In this document: piece after piece, positions 32,153-44,203 of the stretch
Layout: the number at the start of each line of letters is the position of its first letter
How positions within the stretch are numbered: the first letter of the stretch is position 1
NCBI RefSeq assembly: GCF_050908995.1
Contig: NC_135130.1
Coordinates: 1,915,001 to 1,979,000, forward strand
Length of the DNA stretch: 64,000 nucleotides
Direction of reading: 5' to 3'
Source of the DNA: Andrena cerasifolii
Lineage: Eukaryota; Arthropoda; Insecta; Hymenoptera; Andrenidae
Notes under the pieces: model-generated
Seen by the model: the letters and a program-made list of their open reading frames with translations, nothing else
What the model was told of the DNA's origin: nothing
The model's database searches: none
Translations under genes and position numbers: made by a program

Positions 32153-33757
32153 GTAGCAATTTCTGTACTACTTTAAATTTAAAGGGTGTGTTTCAGTTCG
32201 TTCCGTATTTTCTATCTTTACACAAAGCTTCACAAAATTATTGTAGATGGCACTTGTATCGAAAAATGATTTATTTAACAGATATTTTAACTAGCAATAA
32301 AATAATATAAAAATCGACGAAATTGCTTCGTGTTTGGACTCATTTTCACTGGGAAAACCTCAACAACCCATTGGTAATACTTTCACGAACATTTATCAAA
32401 AACATTAACATTTTAGTATTTTTCAAAAATCCGGTGTCAGAGTTGGGATGGTGCATATAAAATGGTCGATCGCTGATAGTGCACTAAGTTCTTTGTTTAT
32501 GGCGGGGGTGCAATGACAATTACTAACTTTCTTGCAACTCGAGAGATGTCACGGAAACTGAAAAAAAACAAAATTCATAAAATAGCTAAAAAGCAAATTT
32601 ATTTATATAAAATATTAATTCTCTGCAGTATGTAGAGTGACGTACCAGTTACTGGTGAGTAGAATTTTATTGTGTCATACCTAAATATTTCGTGGTGCGT
32701 CGTAAAAAAATCTGTTAACGCCACAGGCTATCCTGAACTAGCAATGAATTTGAATTAAACCGCACGCGAAAATACCCACTGACATTTACAGACACGTGTT
32801 TGCGTCAGTTGAATGTTCATGCCGGAAAAAAGACAATGTGTAATACAACATATATATGTGTGCACGGGGACACATAGGAACGCGCGCATATAACGTATCC
32901 GCCTGCGTATAGCTGTTCACTATTCAGAGAGCAAATAAATGAAACGGGGTCGCAATGTAATACCAACTCCAACGAACGTACACCCTCGTGCCGCAGTTTT
33001 TCATAATGCCTTCCAGTTACTTCAACATGAAAATCTGTCTTCCAACTTCCCCGTGGGCGTGGTATCGATCGTGGTTTTATGCTAATGAACGTCTTAAAGC
33101 ATTTGTCAGGCCAGTCCACCCAGTTTATTGTTTGTTTCGCGATTTCCAGCCGTGAGCAAAAGTGACATCCAATTAAAATCCTGCAAGTCCCGGTAGTGAC
33201 AATTACAAATTGTTTTATGGACACGGTATCGTGTTTACCATCATTAGAGCTGTATTCTGTTCCCTTTTCTCGATTCCCTTTTTATTATTACCCGATTTAG
33301 TAAAGAATGTGATAACAAATTATACAGCAATTGTAAAAAATTGTTGCGATTCGCGTCCCATTCGTTCCGTAGCAAATCAATTATAAATTAACGGACACAA
33401 GCGAGATTAAAATTGTCCGGAGTAATTATGATGCTCGGCGCGAGTTCGCCAACGATTGTTACCGCGTCTGTGCTTCCCCCACGTTCTAGCCAATGTTTTT
33501 TGTATTTCGCGCGTGTGGTCGAGCCGTCCTGGCCACAATGGCCGTACGAAACATCAGCCGCGCTGAAATATTATATTATGCAATGTTGGTGTCGGAAAAT
33601 GAAAACGCAGCTTACGTAAATGAATAGGAAATGCAAGCAGTCACTCAATACACGAGAGCCAGTGAAAAAGAGTAGATACTAGCAATATATTTACAAAAAT
33701 TAATGGAGAAACAATTCGGAGTTCGAGTATCATTTTCCAATATAGTCTTTTAAATGC
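32153..33757. other. apparently unique sequence
   Basis: 32760-33640 is less AT-rich and shows no repeat ends. A 135-codon minus frame (32817-33224) and a 68-codon plus frame (33413-33619) carry no recognisable motif. Possible regulatory or untranslated sequence; unproven. Confidence 0.35.
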
Positions 33758-34677
33758 TTAAGGGTATATTCTCGTGTAATCCCTTAAAAATGTAGGATTT
33801 TTTTAAAGGAAATCTGTATGTACACAGGATAAAAAGTTCTTTTGGTATCGATTCATTTTATATATATTTTAGATCAGGAAAAAAAATTGTTTTTTTGCGA
33901 TGTAATCTTGAATAAATTGCTACATAAAAACAAAATTGACGGGTTTCACAAATTCTTTCGGTATTCTTTTTGTAAATGAACTCGCTATGTTATTATGTAC
34001 CAATTTTCATAAGTTTCGGACCACTCAATTTGACTTTATTCAGCATTTTTTAACAAAAAATTGCCGGTTTCGGGTCACTTTTATTAAATAATGTACCAAA
34101 GAATGAATTTTCATTATTTTGCAGGAACGATTGGTAATATGATGATCATACTCATATATTTTAAGAACAACTTGCGATTTTTCCGCTTGCATTTTTTATC
34201 AGCTTAAAATATGTATAAATCAATATACTAGGGTTTGTCGGATTTTGCAAATTTATGTTTTGTACGGATTTTAGTGGTTTTAGTTTCTTTTTCGTTTGCC
34301 TTTGTTTGCAGTGTATTTTATTGTGTTATATATTTGTAGATCAAAATTGTATGGATTTGTACGGATTTTAGTTATTTTAATTTTTTTCTATTTATTTGGT
34401 TTTGTATTTATAATTTTGTAATTCCATTAATATTAAAAAAAAACTGATTTTTTTAAAATAAGTACAAATATTTATTTTCTATTTTAATTATATTTTTTGT
34501 GAAAATTCGAAAACTGGTTTCACCGGTTTTTGGGGAATGGTGGAAATTGAAGACCGTTTTTTTTTTAAAGACGGTATTTGTATAAACCCTACAATATACC
34601 CAAAAGATTTTTCACATTGTGTTAATGTTCTTTAAAAAAATTCCTACATTTTTGAAGGGATACACGAACATAATACA
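33758..34677. mobile_element. TIR element of the TTAA group, decayed
   Basis: After TTAA (33758-33761) the left end reads GGGTATATTCTCGTGTAATC, followed by CCTTAAAAATGTAGGATTTT. The right end on the other strand reads TATGTTCGTGTATCCCTTC, then AAAAATGTAGGAATTTTTTT. Inner matches CTTTTGGTAT / CTTTTGGGTAT continue. No TTAA is seen at the right edge, so that limit is approximate. Confidence 0.65.
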
Positions 34678-34850
34678 GTTACAATTACTTATTCCAACAG
34701 TGGACAAGCTTCTGTATACAGTCATACAAAAAAGATGTTCAACTATTGTTATAAAAAACTTAGAAAGTAATTGCTTCCATTAATCCTTAACCATTTTGGA
34801 ATGAAGTGGACTTGGTCAGTTTTATCAACATGCCAACGATATCTGTAAAA

Positions 34851-35346
34851 CTACACAGCAGAGTTGGGCATTAATCGAATAAATTTTTATTCAACTACAT
34901 TTTTATTCGACTACATTTTTATTCGAATGAACTCGAATAAAAATTTCGAATAAAGTGAAGTTATTCGAGAATAACAAATAAATTTTTAGTCGTTATTCGT
35001 TATTCGAAGGACCGCCGTGGCGACTAACATAAGCGTCACGAATAAGCGGGGGTCAGTACCCGAGCCGCTCTGGCTCGGGCCCCGAGGCCCTCGGCCTAGG
35101 GCCGGGCCGAGGGGGGTATCGTGAAGCAAGGGGAACACTTTTCGAGTGTACCTACTCGAGCCGGAGCGGTTTAGTCGTGACGCTTAATCGCCACGGCAGT
35201 CCTTTGAATAACGAATAACGAAGAACGAATAACGAATAAAAATTTAGTCCACTAAAAAGTTATTCGTTATTCTCGAATAACTTTACTGTATTCGAAGGTT
35301 AGTCGAAGAACAATTTAGTCGAATAATGCCCAACTCTGCTACACAG
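34851..35346. mobile_element. hAT-like foldback element with perfect 8-bp TSD
   Basis: Element 34859-35338 (480 bp) has ends CAGAGTTGGGCATTAATCGA and complement. It is flanked by a perfect CTACACAG (34851-34858 and 35339-35346). The outer arms are built of ATTCG/TTATTCGAATAA motifs. The inner arms match as GCCGTGGCGACTAA and TTAATCGCCACGGC plus CGTCACGA / CGTGACGC. The core (35040-35140) is strikingly GC-rich with GGCCC/GGGCC blocks. No protein is encoded. Confidence 0.92.
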
Positions 35347-35672
35347 ACCTGGGGTCTCAGCTATTGTCGGCATCTTACTCTAGTTTTAAGAAAATATTTT
35401 TTTGAAGAACTGGTATGCGTCACTGAAACAGGGAACTGCTAGAAATTGTAACGATCTTGAATTCTGGCATAAGATCTACCAAGAGAAAAGGCAGGAAGTG
35501 GGAGGATGTTTGCAAGTATATAAATCAGACAAACCTTCATTTAAGTACCGTGTTTCATTCCTCTAATATTTCTGGAACACTGTGCTAATCTAATGCGAAA
35601 AAATGAGCAATTATGAAGACTATATATTGCGATTGACACAAACTGAGTAGTTGGTCAGCTGGAGGACAGTTG
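35347..35672. other. no recognisable feature
   Basis: Short AT-rich spacer between two elements; nothing seen. Confidence 0.4.
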
Positions 35673-35909
35673 TACAGGGTGTATAAAAAGTAATGGTCAC
35701 TGCTTTCAGGGGTGAATCTACCCCTCTGATTCTCTAGATATTTGTGAAAACTTTGCATCACTCTAATTTCCGTGTACATTTTTAACCATTTTTTACGTCG
35801 GAACGCAAAATTTTGCGGTAAGTTGTTTTACAAATGTCCACCGATGTAGTAGATGTGTTTGTATATTCACCCCTGAAAGCAGTGCCAATTATTTCGTATA
35901 CACCCTGTA
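35673..35909. mobile_element. TA-flanked MITE, mariner-like
   Basis: Element 35675-35907 (233 bp) between TA and TA. Ends CAGGGTGTATA and complement, then CACTGCTTTCAGGGGTGAAT mirrored on the right as ATTCACCCCTGAAAGCAGTG. Confidence 0.85.
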
Positions 35910-36109
35910 CACTTGGTAGAGTGTACATTATTTTCAAATGTAAACATGACGGTACACATCGCAAGTACCATTTAGAATGAAATTGACGTACTTATAGGTA
36001 GGTACTACTTAAGCAGTCGATTTTGTCGAAATTGAAGCATTTCTTTCTCATTTAAGTGCAACGAAATAAATTGATACTCACACTTGTTCTTTGGCACAAA
36101 GTTTATTAA

Positions 36110-36369
36110 CATCATAAGCATTAAGAATATATTTCTATACTATAAGATATCCTAAATACAATGAAAGAAGTCCCATTAATTGATATGTGGTAGTTTTCCT
36201 TTAATTAATTCCTAAATACCACCTATTTTATGGGCTCTAGACCGGAACATCCCCTTCAGGGTACTAGGCAGTGGTTTTTGCCGAAAATACATTGAAGCTG
36301 AATTCGAAAAATGAATTGAGAAAAATTGATTTTTCGACGTTTTTAGACCGGAACCTCCCCTTAATATTT
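36110..36369. mobile_element. fragments of the 13981-14708 TTAA family
   Basis: 36135-36256 repeats the right 130 bp of the element at 13981-14708 (AAGTCCCATTAA, GTAGTTTTCCTTTAATTAAT, CTCTAGACCGGAACATCCCC). A second CTAGACC-like end, TTTTAGACCGGAACCTCCCC followed by TTAA, closes at 36362-36366. It suggests two overlapping right ends of the family. Confidence 0.65.
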
Positions 36370-38740
36370 CTCCCGCAAAATCAACTCTGAAAATTCACTG
36401 CAGACCTGCTACACACTCTTTCGCGTAATACTGGGCGTTATTCACTCCTCATTTCACCTGCATACCAGTTCGTATTTCTATCTCTGTTCGCGGAAAAAGT
36501 ATAGGGACCTGTAAATAGTATATTCCAGCGAAATCAGAAATATTCTCGATACAGATGAAATAAACCATCGGTGGGGATAAAGCGTTTCGTATTCCAGCGA
36601 AAAGAACATGTATCCTATCGCCGATCTCGCATGACGTCATGTAGCGGGCCGCGATAGAGATACGCCTTAAGGATTACGCAAATCCTAGTTTATTGTAACC
36701 GGTAAGGAAGTTGGTGTGGCTCGGCACGATCTCCCGTATCGTTTCAGGGGATTCCATTTCCTACTGAAGTATTCCTGGCTTGTACTAAATAAAGCAGCGC
36801 TGCGAGATCGACCGTGGATAGGCAGTCAATTACGAGGGAAAAATTGCGTACGCTGTATCAAACAAGTCGTTCTGCAAAAAGTAGTGGTGCAAGCGACAGA
36901 GCGATCTGTGTCACATAGTCGATTGAATTGCACGATAACATGTTCGCGAAATCATGTACCTATTCACGTCTGAATGCTTGTTTAAGATGTTGCTTCTCTC
37001 AACTGAATAATAATTCTTGTTCGCATCTTTTTGTGTTGTTAATAGAGGTACTGCAACAGATCGTGTAGCTAATAGCTCTCCTCGATGAAGAGAAATGGGA
37101 ATCGAATACAAGGCCCGCCCTAGCCCTTCCGCCGCTCTCGGTAAAAATGATTTTTGCTGCCCTTTATATGTTATTATAAATAATTATTTTGAAATATAAT
37201 TTTTCATAGTTAGTTAATTTTTTTTGTAGATATTTTTTAAGTAACAAAAGCCGTTGGTAAAGATCTTTAATATAGGTACGCACGTTTCCCTATACTAATA
37301 ATTATATGGGTGATTTAAAAAGAATTTATAAGTTTGATACTAAATTAAAATATGTGTTACATACTTTTTTACCATTTTTTCAAAAAGTTTGACTTTTTTA
37401 TGGATTTTTATTGATTTTAATTTTCTCTTTCTACCAATTTTGCCGTCTCCAAAGCCGTGCTTGGCAGTTGCCCTACTTGCGCTCTCCTGATCTAATATTG
37501 GTTGTTGAAAAAGGTGGCTACCTAATATTCGAATCAATGACTGACTAATAAATGGCTAGCATGTTTGTGTGCGACAGACATCTACAAATTGTACTTTATA
37601 ATAAACACACCTACTTTTTTGTTCTATTCTTCTTACGTGGGTAGAAGGAAGCATCATTCGTTTATCTTTTCTTAGTAAGAATATTCAAGACCTGTTGCAA
37701 TTAAGGGAAGGAATTGTTCCATCATTTTAAAATTTAGAATCTTATTGCGTTAACAAGATTTCCTACTTATAAAAGAAAAAGAAATTTATAAAATCGAATT
37801 ATAGTTCTTAGAACAGCATAAATCTATAACGCTGTACCCCCGTCGCAGAGTGTCACCAGAAGTTGGACACCTAAATGTCTCCTTTGTTTATAATAATAGG
37901 GGCAGTGTTTAACAAAATTTAAATGGTTTTAAAGCAGAAACTCTGAGAAAGAAATTTCTTTTTCGAATTTGTCAAGGTTAGTAACATTATTTTCACACGA
38001 AAACATATATTTAATCGAGTGTGAGTTGTGACCTTGAAGTGACCTTGCACACCAAAGTATATTCTATATATATTTTTTTCACGTTCAAGTATTATTTTTC
38101 AGATTTTCTACCAACCAACTATAATATATTTATGCAGAATTTAAAATATTTAAAATGCATGAACTATTAAATGTGCACTTTTTCTAACACATCAACCTGT
38201 CATAAAATAATATAATAATAATAATAACCTGTGCATGTGAAATAAATGTTCAGAATAAATTTTCAGATGGTGGTCTGTTCCTAATGTAGGTGGCTTTCGC
38301 GCGTGCAGCCATTCTAATAAAGTTTAAGCAAGGCAAAGTTATAATAGAAAAAGAAAGTTCTGTTACAAGACGGGAAATAACACGTTGCAGAGTCGTGTCA
38401 TTTGTTATGCAAGCGGAAGGGAAATTGACACTTAAATGCCTGGGCAGTTACTGACTTCTCTGCATTCGTAACGAAAAATCCAAGTTCAGTCTCTTCTTCT
38501 TTTTAAAGAGTCTCACAGCAAGAAGTAAGGCAACCACTCTGCGATGCAGATAGTTTCAAGGTGTTCGCGGAGTTCAAAAGCAATAAGAAGTGTGTTTTAC
38601 ATTTTGCTAAAGTTTCCGCAAGTCTAAGGATCTGAAAAATCGACGGCTGTAAACATTAAACTGGACGCAGCGGGAAATGTCAGGAATATCAAAATGATTA
38701 CATCCGATTCATAAGCTCAATTCTAGAACAAGTTGCATAC
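36370..38740. other. no recognisable feature
   Basis: AT-rich with a short ATA/ATAATA microsatellite near 38213-38225. No exons or repeat ends recognised. Confidence 0.4.
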
Positions 38741-39377
38741 TAAGGTCGTGTTCAGATATATTGGCCAGTGAGTTTCGTGAGGGGTATTCTCCCACCACAC
38801 CGCTTGCCTGCATCGGTGCTCCTTTCCTCTACGTTCTCACACTCTCTCGGGCTAGGCCTGGTCGTCGCGCGGTGGTGATTCGGTGCCCGTGAGGTACGTA
38901 ACACGCAGCGAAGCATCCCCACCACTTTCTCGTTTCCTTCTTACCTTCGTTCCACCTCGCTCTCGCCTTCGCAGGACAAGAGCGAGTCAGAAGTGGTGGG
39001 GATAGCGCCGAGCTCCTGACGTGTAGGCCAAACCGAGCTCTTAGCGTAGAAGTACATACATCAGAATAGGTGTGCGTTAGGTCCGAAAAAATTCAGGAGC
39101 TTATTGGTCAGAACATTGATTCTTTCTGGATAGTTTCATCTCGTATTGGTTTACGCATAGCTTCATAACGCACACAACTACTACGCTAAGAATAAACAAC
39201 ATTTACACGGCTTCGTTCAGGCGGAGCCGAGCAGCTACCCGTTACCTCACCATACCCTTTGGGGGCCGCGCAACTTCAACTGCCAATCCACGATCGTCAG
39301 GTGGTGGCGGCTGATTTCTCCTCGCGCGCTGCTCGCGAAACCGAACTCATCGGCCAACATATCTGAACGCGACCTTA
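38741..39377 (+). mobile_element. CpG-rich MITE family, copy A
   Basis: Ends TAAGGTCGTGTTCAGATAT and complement (ATATCTGAACGCGACCTTA). Then GGCCAGTGAGTTTCGTGAG on the left and GGCCGATGAGTTCGGTTTCG on the other strand. Interior contains two inverted ATCCCCACCACTT / AAGTGGTGGGGAT modules (about 38926 and 38990), an AGGAGCTTATTGGTCAGAAC block and CCACGATCGTCAGGTGGTGG. Related copies lie at 50178-50820 (opposite orientation) and 58238-59137. No protein is evident in any copy. Confidence 0.85.
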
Positions 39378-39772
39378 GATTTTATTTTCATCTGAATTTT
39401 TCATTTAGGTGGAGGTATATATTAGAAAACACTCTGCATTCTATTACATAAAGAATACTTTTCAAAGTAGCATGAATTTTAGAGATGCAATTAAAAATTG
39501 ATACTGACACCTACTTTCTTATGAAATTTTTTCTGAAAGTTCATCTCGAACCGCAGGATAGCAGATTGTACGTGGAGAAGACATCCTTTCAGGAGAAAAA
39601 CCTTCCACGTAACGAACAAGTGCGAGTAAAGTGTTTCTAATTTATCGTTTCTGTAGAACTTGTTTTTCTTTTTGTACTTTCTAATTCAAAGTTGAATTTT
39701 GGTTAGTTGTTCAAACTTTGAATTATTATATTCTTTGTAATTATAGGAAGGAAAATGTGTGAATATGTACGA
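39378..39772. other. no recognisable feature
   Basis: AT-rich spacer. Confidence 0.4.
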
Positions 39773-40164
39773 TACAGTGAATCCCCGTTATGAGTCCGAC
39801 GAACGGGGCTGGCGATGGGCTCGCGGTCTGTGATGCCAGATCGGGGACGGGTTCCCTCGAACATTTCCCCCACCTCGCGCATACTACGCCGGAGCAGCGT
39901 GTCCGTGAGCTCGGCGCTTCGGAGTCCAACTCACGGACACGCAGCTGCGGCGTAGTGTGCGCGAGGTGGGGGAAATTCTCGAGAGAACCCGTCCCCGATC
40001 TGGCATCACAGCTCGCGGTGGGTTACGGACATGATTCCGCGCGGCCAGTGGCTGTGTCGACTCTTTCGTGTCCTCTCGCTCGTTGTCGGGTTCCCTCACT
40101 CTCGTCCGCAGGCTTCCAAGAAATGGTGGGGATAGCCGCCGCCTCATAACGGGCATTTACTGTA
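39773..40164. mobile_element. TA-flanked pogo/Tc1-like MITE carrying a nested element
   Basis: Element 39775-40162 between TA and TA. Ends CAGTGAATCCCCGTTATGAG and, on the other strand, CAGTAAATGCCCGTTATGAG. Shares GACGAACGGGGCTGGCG and CCAAGAAATGGTGGGGATAG with 31908-32150 and 41301-41577. A 184-bp palindromic element is inserted at 39828-40011. Confidence 0.85.
39820..40019. mobile_element. 184-bp palindromic hAT-like element, nested, perfect TSD
   Basis: Element 39828-40011 starts CTGTGATGCCAGATCGGGGA and ends with its exact complement. Arms of about 85 bp are nearly identical through the whole length (CCCCCACCTCGCGC, GTGTCCGTGAG). It is bounded by CTCGCGGT on both sides (39820-39827, 40012-40019). 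Related in its first bases (GTGATGCCAGA) to the element at 42285-43347. Confidence 0.92.
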
Positions 40165-41298
40165 CAGTAAATATTATTGGAATTTTCTTTACGTTCGTAA
40201 AATTAACTTTAAAAGAAATTAAGTAAAAAAACATCAATGCAAATTCTCAGTCAGAAATAATTTGTGTTGTACGAAATGTTTGATTGGAAATTTTCATTAT
40301 CGAAAACCACTAAAAACACGATTCTGAAGCAAGAACACTAACAATAAGAATCCTTATTAAGTTCGACTGATGACAAGTTGCGCAGTTAAATATGTCATAA
40401 ATTCGTATAAACTGTATGTTTATTTATGCCTTCATGTATGTAGGCATTGTCAAATGTTTATAAATCGTAATTGCAGAGAAAGAAGATTAATATAGTATTT
40501 TGTCGAGTGTCGCAATTTACAGCAACAAAACGTGAAACCGGTTCGTTATGATATGATTTATTCGTTTAAAGTGTATGAATGCCAAAATTTATATACATTG
40601 ATTTTCCACGAAAATTAAATTTATAACGAGGTTCATTGTAGTACAAAACAATTACATATACCAATAGCCAACATAAAAGTTGTGATGTGGCGTCCCGAAG
40701 CAGACGAGTTCACGAGCAGCAGGTAGCAGGCGACAGTTTCTGCGTCACGGAACAGGGGGGGGGCGGGGGTGTGGCGCGCCCGATCACCGTTAATTAGGGT
40801 AAAGGACCCAATTACTGTCACCCTAAGTTGAATTATATAAAATAACGAATAAATCTGATGAAATGATACATAAAACAAATGTAGCATACAATTGAAACTG
40901 TTATTTAATGATGCCAGGAATCCATTGGTGTCACTTTCATATTCATACGATGAAAAATAAACAAATTCAAATTCTGTAGAATCGATGACACATGGCCGGG
41001 CAACGGCGACCGCGCGCGAGTCGGGCCGCAAAGGCTCTCGCCGGTTATTCGACCTTCTAGTATAAAGATAGAATGAAAGTTGAACCGTTATCCAAAACCC
41101 AAGGTGAAAGGCCTTGAAATAACCAGCTTCATCTCTGGCGCTTTGAATAAAGATAATAACTTATTCGATCTTCGAATAACGGGAAAAGATGAAGTCTCTT
41201 TATTCGAAATGTTATTTCAATCACTTTTTATCTAGATAATGCGAATCTCTGGTTACTGTACTAACTTGTAGCCCTCATTGGAAATATACAAGTCACAA
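40165..41298. other. no recognisable element; GC-rich patch at 40680-41040
   Basis: A 132-codon minus frame (40633-41031) spans a C/G run and is unsupported. A TTTACCCTAATTAACGGTGA-type block (minus strand) near 40780-40815 resembles a transposon end but no partner was found. Confidence 0.35.
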
Positions 41299-41579
41299 TA
41301 CAGTAAACACTCGTATTAAACCCGACGAACGGGGCTGGCGGCGGGCGTACGACGCGTTGCGGGCACTATTTCGTGCGGCCAATGTCGCGAGTGAGAAAAC
41401 CCAAGAGCGAGCGAGATGGAACGAAACAGTTGACCCGAAGTTGCCGTCGACTCCTTCGTTCCTTCTCGCTCGTTCACGGGTTCTCTCACTCTCGACCGAA
41501 GGATTCCAAGAAGTGGTGGGGATAGTCACCGGGCGTACTACGCATGGTAAAAACGGGGCTATAACGAGGATTTACTGTA
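41299..41579. mobile_element. TA-flanked MITE, pogo/Tc1-like ends
   Basis: Element 41301-41577 (277 bp). Left CAGTAAACACTCGTATTAAA, right on the other strand CAGTAAATCCTCGTTATAGC. Interior nearly the same as 31908-32150 (GACGAACGGGGCTGGCGG, GTCACCGGGCGTACTACGC), with an extra GAGCGAGATGGAACGAAAC. Confidence 0.85.
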
Positions 41580-42152
41580 TACGTTGCAATTTAGATCGTG
41601 CAATATGCACCGCTGAACAATGACCTACAGAACTAGAGGCTCATTTTCAGTAATACCACCTAAGCACATTCCGAGAAGTTCATTTTTACATAATTCAAAC
41701 TGAACCGTATAGTATCTTGAATATCAGTGTGTAAAGCCGGTTTGCGCTTGTAGTTTGCCAATGATTAAATCAAACTGATTGAATTGGAATTCCCTTGGAG
41801 ATGCACTTGCGCTTGCAACATTCCTTTTCATTTCAAAGGGATTGATTGGCTGCTTCAGCTTTTACCAGCATCTGCTCTTCTCGTGGATATGATTTATTTC
41901 CATTCATTCTAGACTTGAGTGCTGCATTTCACAAAATTAATGTAATTCTGATAATAAGTGTAACGCAACTATGTTCGCTCGGATGATCGTTTCATATATA
42001 CTGAATATTATAAGACTAAAATGTCTCAAGTGTAAACAAATTTATTCGGAACTCATGATCTCTGTAAGATCTATATTGTTTTAGGGGAGCGAAAAGGGAA
42101 AACTCGACAGATGTATCAATGCTTCACTTCATACCCTTCACGCACACTTCCA
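41580..42152. other. no recognisable feature
   Basis: AT-rich spacer with nothing recognised. Confidence 0.4.
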
Positions 42153-42276
42153 CTTTAAGGCAGGCCTGCCCTTTACGGTGCAAATACCTCCTGAAGTTCT
42201 GGGACCCGGGCAACAGCCGTGTGCGGGACTGTTACGTTGCTAACCACAGCATGGGCTGCGGGAGAACTGCATGAGT

Positions 42277-43355
42277 GTGCGGCCCAGTGATGCCAGAACG
42301 GTGGGTTTTGTCCCACGGCCGCTACCACCACTCCACGACCAAGCGTACCCCCTCCTAGCGTCCGTACCGCACCACACAAGCATACCCATCCCTCCATCCG
42401 TGTGCCGTACGCGCTCCCTGGCCACCGCTCTCCGGCGAGAATTCGTTTTCCCGACATCGAAGCGCTTGGCGCGCAAGCAAAAAATCAAGACTTCAAATCC
42501 CGGTGCGGATATTACTTTTTTTTTTAATTATTCACTAATTTCTCTTCCTATATTCTCAGCAGACTAAAGGCTTAAAAACTATTAATTTACTAAGCATTTT
42601 CGAAGCTTGATTTGCTGCTAAAGTGCGATCCTCTTTTGGCTTGTATCGCACCACTCCAAGCGTAAGTATCCTACCTTCTGTCAGTGCGCCGTACGCGCTG
42701 CCTGGCCGGCGCTCTCCGCCGAGAATTCATTTCATCGAGGTTTGAACCTCAATGCGAAGATTCTACTTTTTTCATTAATTATTTTCTAACTTCTCGTTCT
42801 ATATTCTCAGTAGAATAAAAACTTGAAAACTGTTAATTTACAAAGAATTTTCGCAGCAGGCTAATGTACGATGTTGGTCTTCTGCCTTTTGTATACATAA
42901 ACAGAAATAATTCCTTGAAATGCTACTTACAAAATAAGGGCCGTTCTAGGATGGACTCCTTAAAATTCACGTCACAATGAGCAGTTACAAGCCAAAAGAG
43001 GATCGCACTTTAGCAGCAAATCAAGCTTCGAAAATGCTTAGTAAATTAATAGTTTTTAAACCTTTAGTCTGCTGAGAATATAGAAAGAGAAATTAATGAG
43101 TACTTAAAAAAAAAAAGTAATATCCGCACCGGGATTTGAAGTCTTGATTTTTCGCTTGCGCGCCAAGCGCTTCGATGTCGGGAAAACGAATTCTCGCCGG
43201 AGAGCGGTGGCCAGGCAGGGCGTACGGCACACGGATGGAGGGACGGGTATGCTTGTGTGGTGCGGTACGGACGCTAGGAGGGGGTACGCTTGGTCGTGGA
43301 GTGGTGGTAGCGGCCGTGGGACAAAACCCACCGTTCTGGCATCACTGGTGCGGCC
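42277..43355. mobile_element. 1063-bp hAT-like foldback element with perfect TSD
   Basis: Element 42285-43347 has ends CAGTGATGCCAGAACGGTGG and complement, flanked by GTGCGGCC on both sides (42277-42284, 43348-43355). Arms of about 361 bp (42285-42645, 42986-43347) are very similar. The 340-bp centre contains a diverged direct copy of the arm (GTGCGCCGTACGCGCT, GAGAATTCATTT, TATATTCTCAGTAG). Copy 2 of H at 44204-44467 is the empty site. Mirror-image open frames of 80-118 codons in the arms are not credible genes. Confidence 0.92.
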
Positions 43356-43499
43356 GTCCATGCAGGCTCGTACATGGACGCACGCTCATGCAGTTCTCTC
43401 ACAGCTCTCGCAACGGGTAGCATTGGAACAGTTACGCGCCTGGCTGTTGCCCGGGTCCCAGAACTTCAGGAGGTATTTGCACCGCAAAGGGCAGGCCTG

Positions 43500-44203
43500 A
43501 TCGACACATTTGCCTATAGTTGTTCCATCCTAAGAAAAACCTCGTTCGCGCAGGGATGATTCTGAGGAGGCGCTGATTGGTCCGACTCCCCACATAACCG
43601 TCTACGATTTTCTCCCTCTTACCGCCTGTTACCTATCTGTCAACCGATCCGCAACCTGCAGTGTTGACATTGACATCGGTCACGTCCCGCCCTTGGAGAA
43701 GCAGGGAACCCGGCAGGTAAAGCGCTACGAACAATCGCCTGCGTCGGGCCCGTAAGCAGTAGTGGGGGGCAGCGCAGATCGGTCACAAAACGGTATGGAC
43801 GTTAGGGTTTTTCTTAGGATGGATGCAGTATAGATGTCCGCGGCCTGGAAGTCAAATACTTGGCGTGACCAGGCAAGGTATTCTCAGATCTTCAATACCC
43901 ATACCCTCCCTCTCGCAGACTTTCATATAATTTGTCAATTTAATCAATTTAAAACTCTTACAATATGAGTACATTTTCATTATATTGCGTTTTAAAATAA
44001 TTTTAAGATCATTCATCGACACCGACACCTTTCCTCTCTCAAGCTTCCATCTGATAATTTGTCAATTTAAAACTCTGACAATATGAGTACACTTTCATTA
44101 TTTTGCGTTTTTAAATAATTCTTATTCATCGACACCTTGACCTTCTCTGGCCACGCCAAGTATTTGACTTCCAGGCCGCGGACATCTAGGCAAATGTCTA
44201 GAT
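43500..44203. mobile_element. element X inserted at the junction of two H palindromes
   Basis: Left ATCGACACATTTGCCTA then CCATCCTAAGAAAAACC. The right end read on the other strand gives ATCTAGACATTTGCCTA then CCATCCTAAGAAAAACC, once the nested MITE (43833-44186) is removed. The flanks are CAGGCCTG on both sides (43492-43499, 44204-44211), which could be an 8-bp duplication. Superfamily unknown. Confidence 0.7.
43831..44188. mobile_element. TA-flanked MITE nested in X
   Basis: Element 43833-44186 between TA and TA. Arms GATGTCCGCGGCCTGGAAGT and complement, continuing CAAATACTTGGCGTG. Interior has two near-direct repeats ACAATATGAGTACA(C/T)TTTCATTAT around 43961 and 44077. Confidence 0.8.

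Noticed and set aside
40633..41031. 132-codon minus-strand frame
   Set aside because: Spans a homopolymer-rich patch and AT-rich DNA with no motif; no support beyond length.
43104..43500. mirror-image 80-118-codon frames, also at 42173-42567
   Set aside because: Same arm of the 1063-bp foldback read on opposite strands; no domain.
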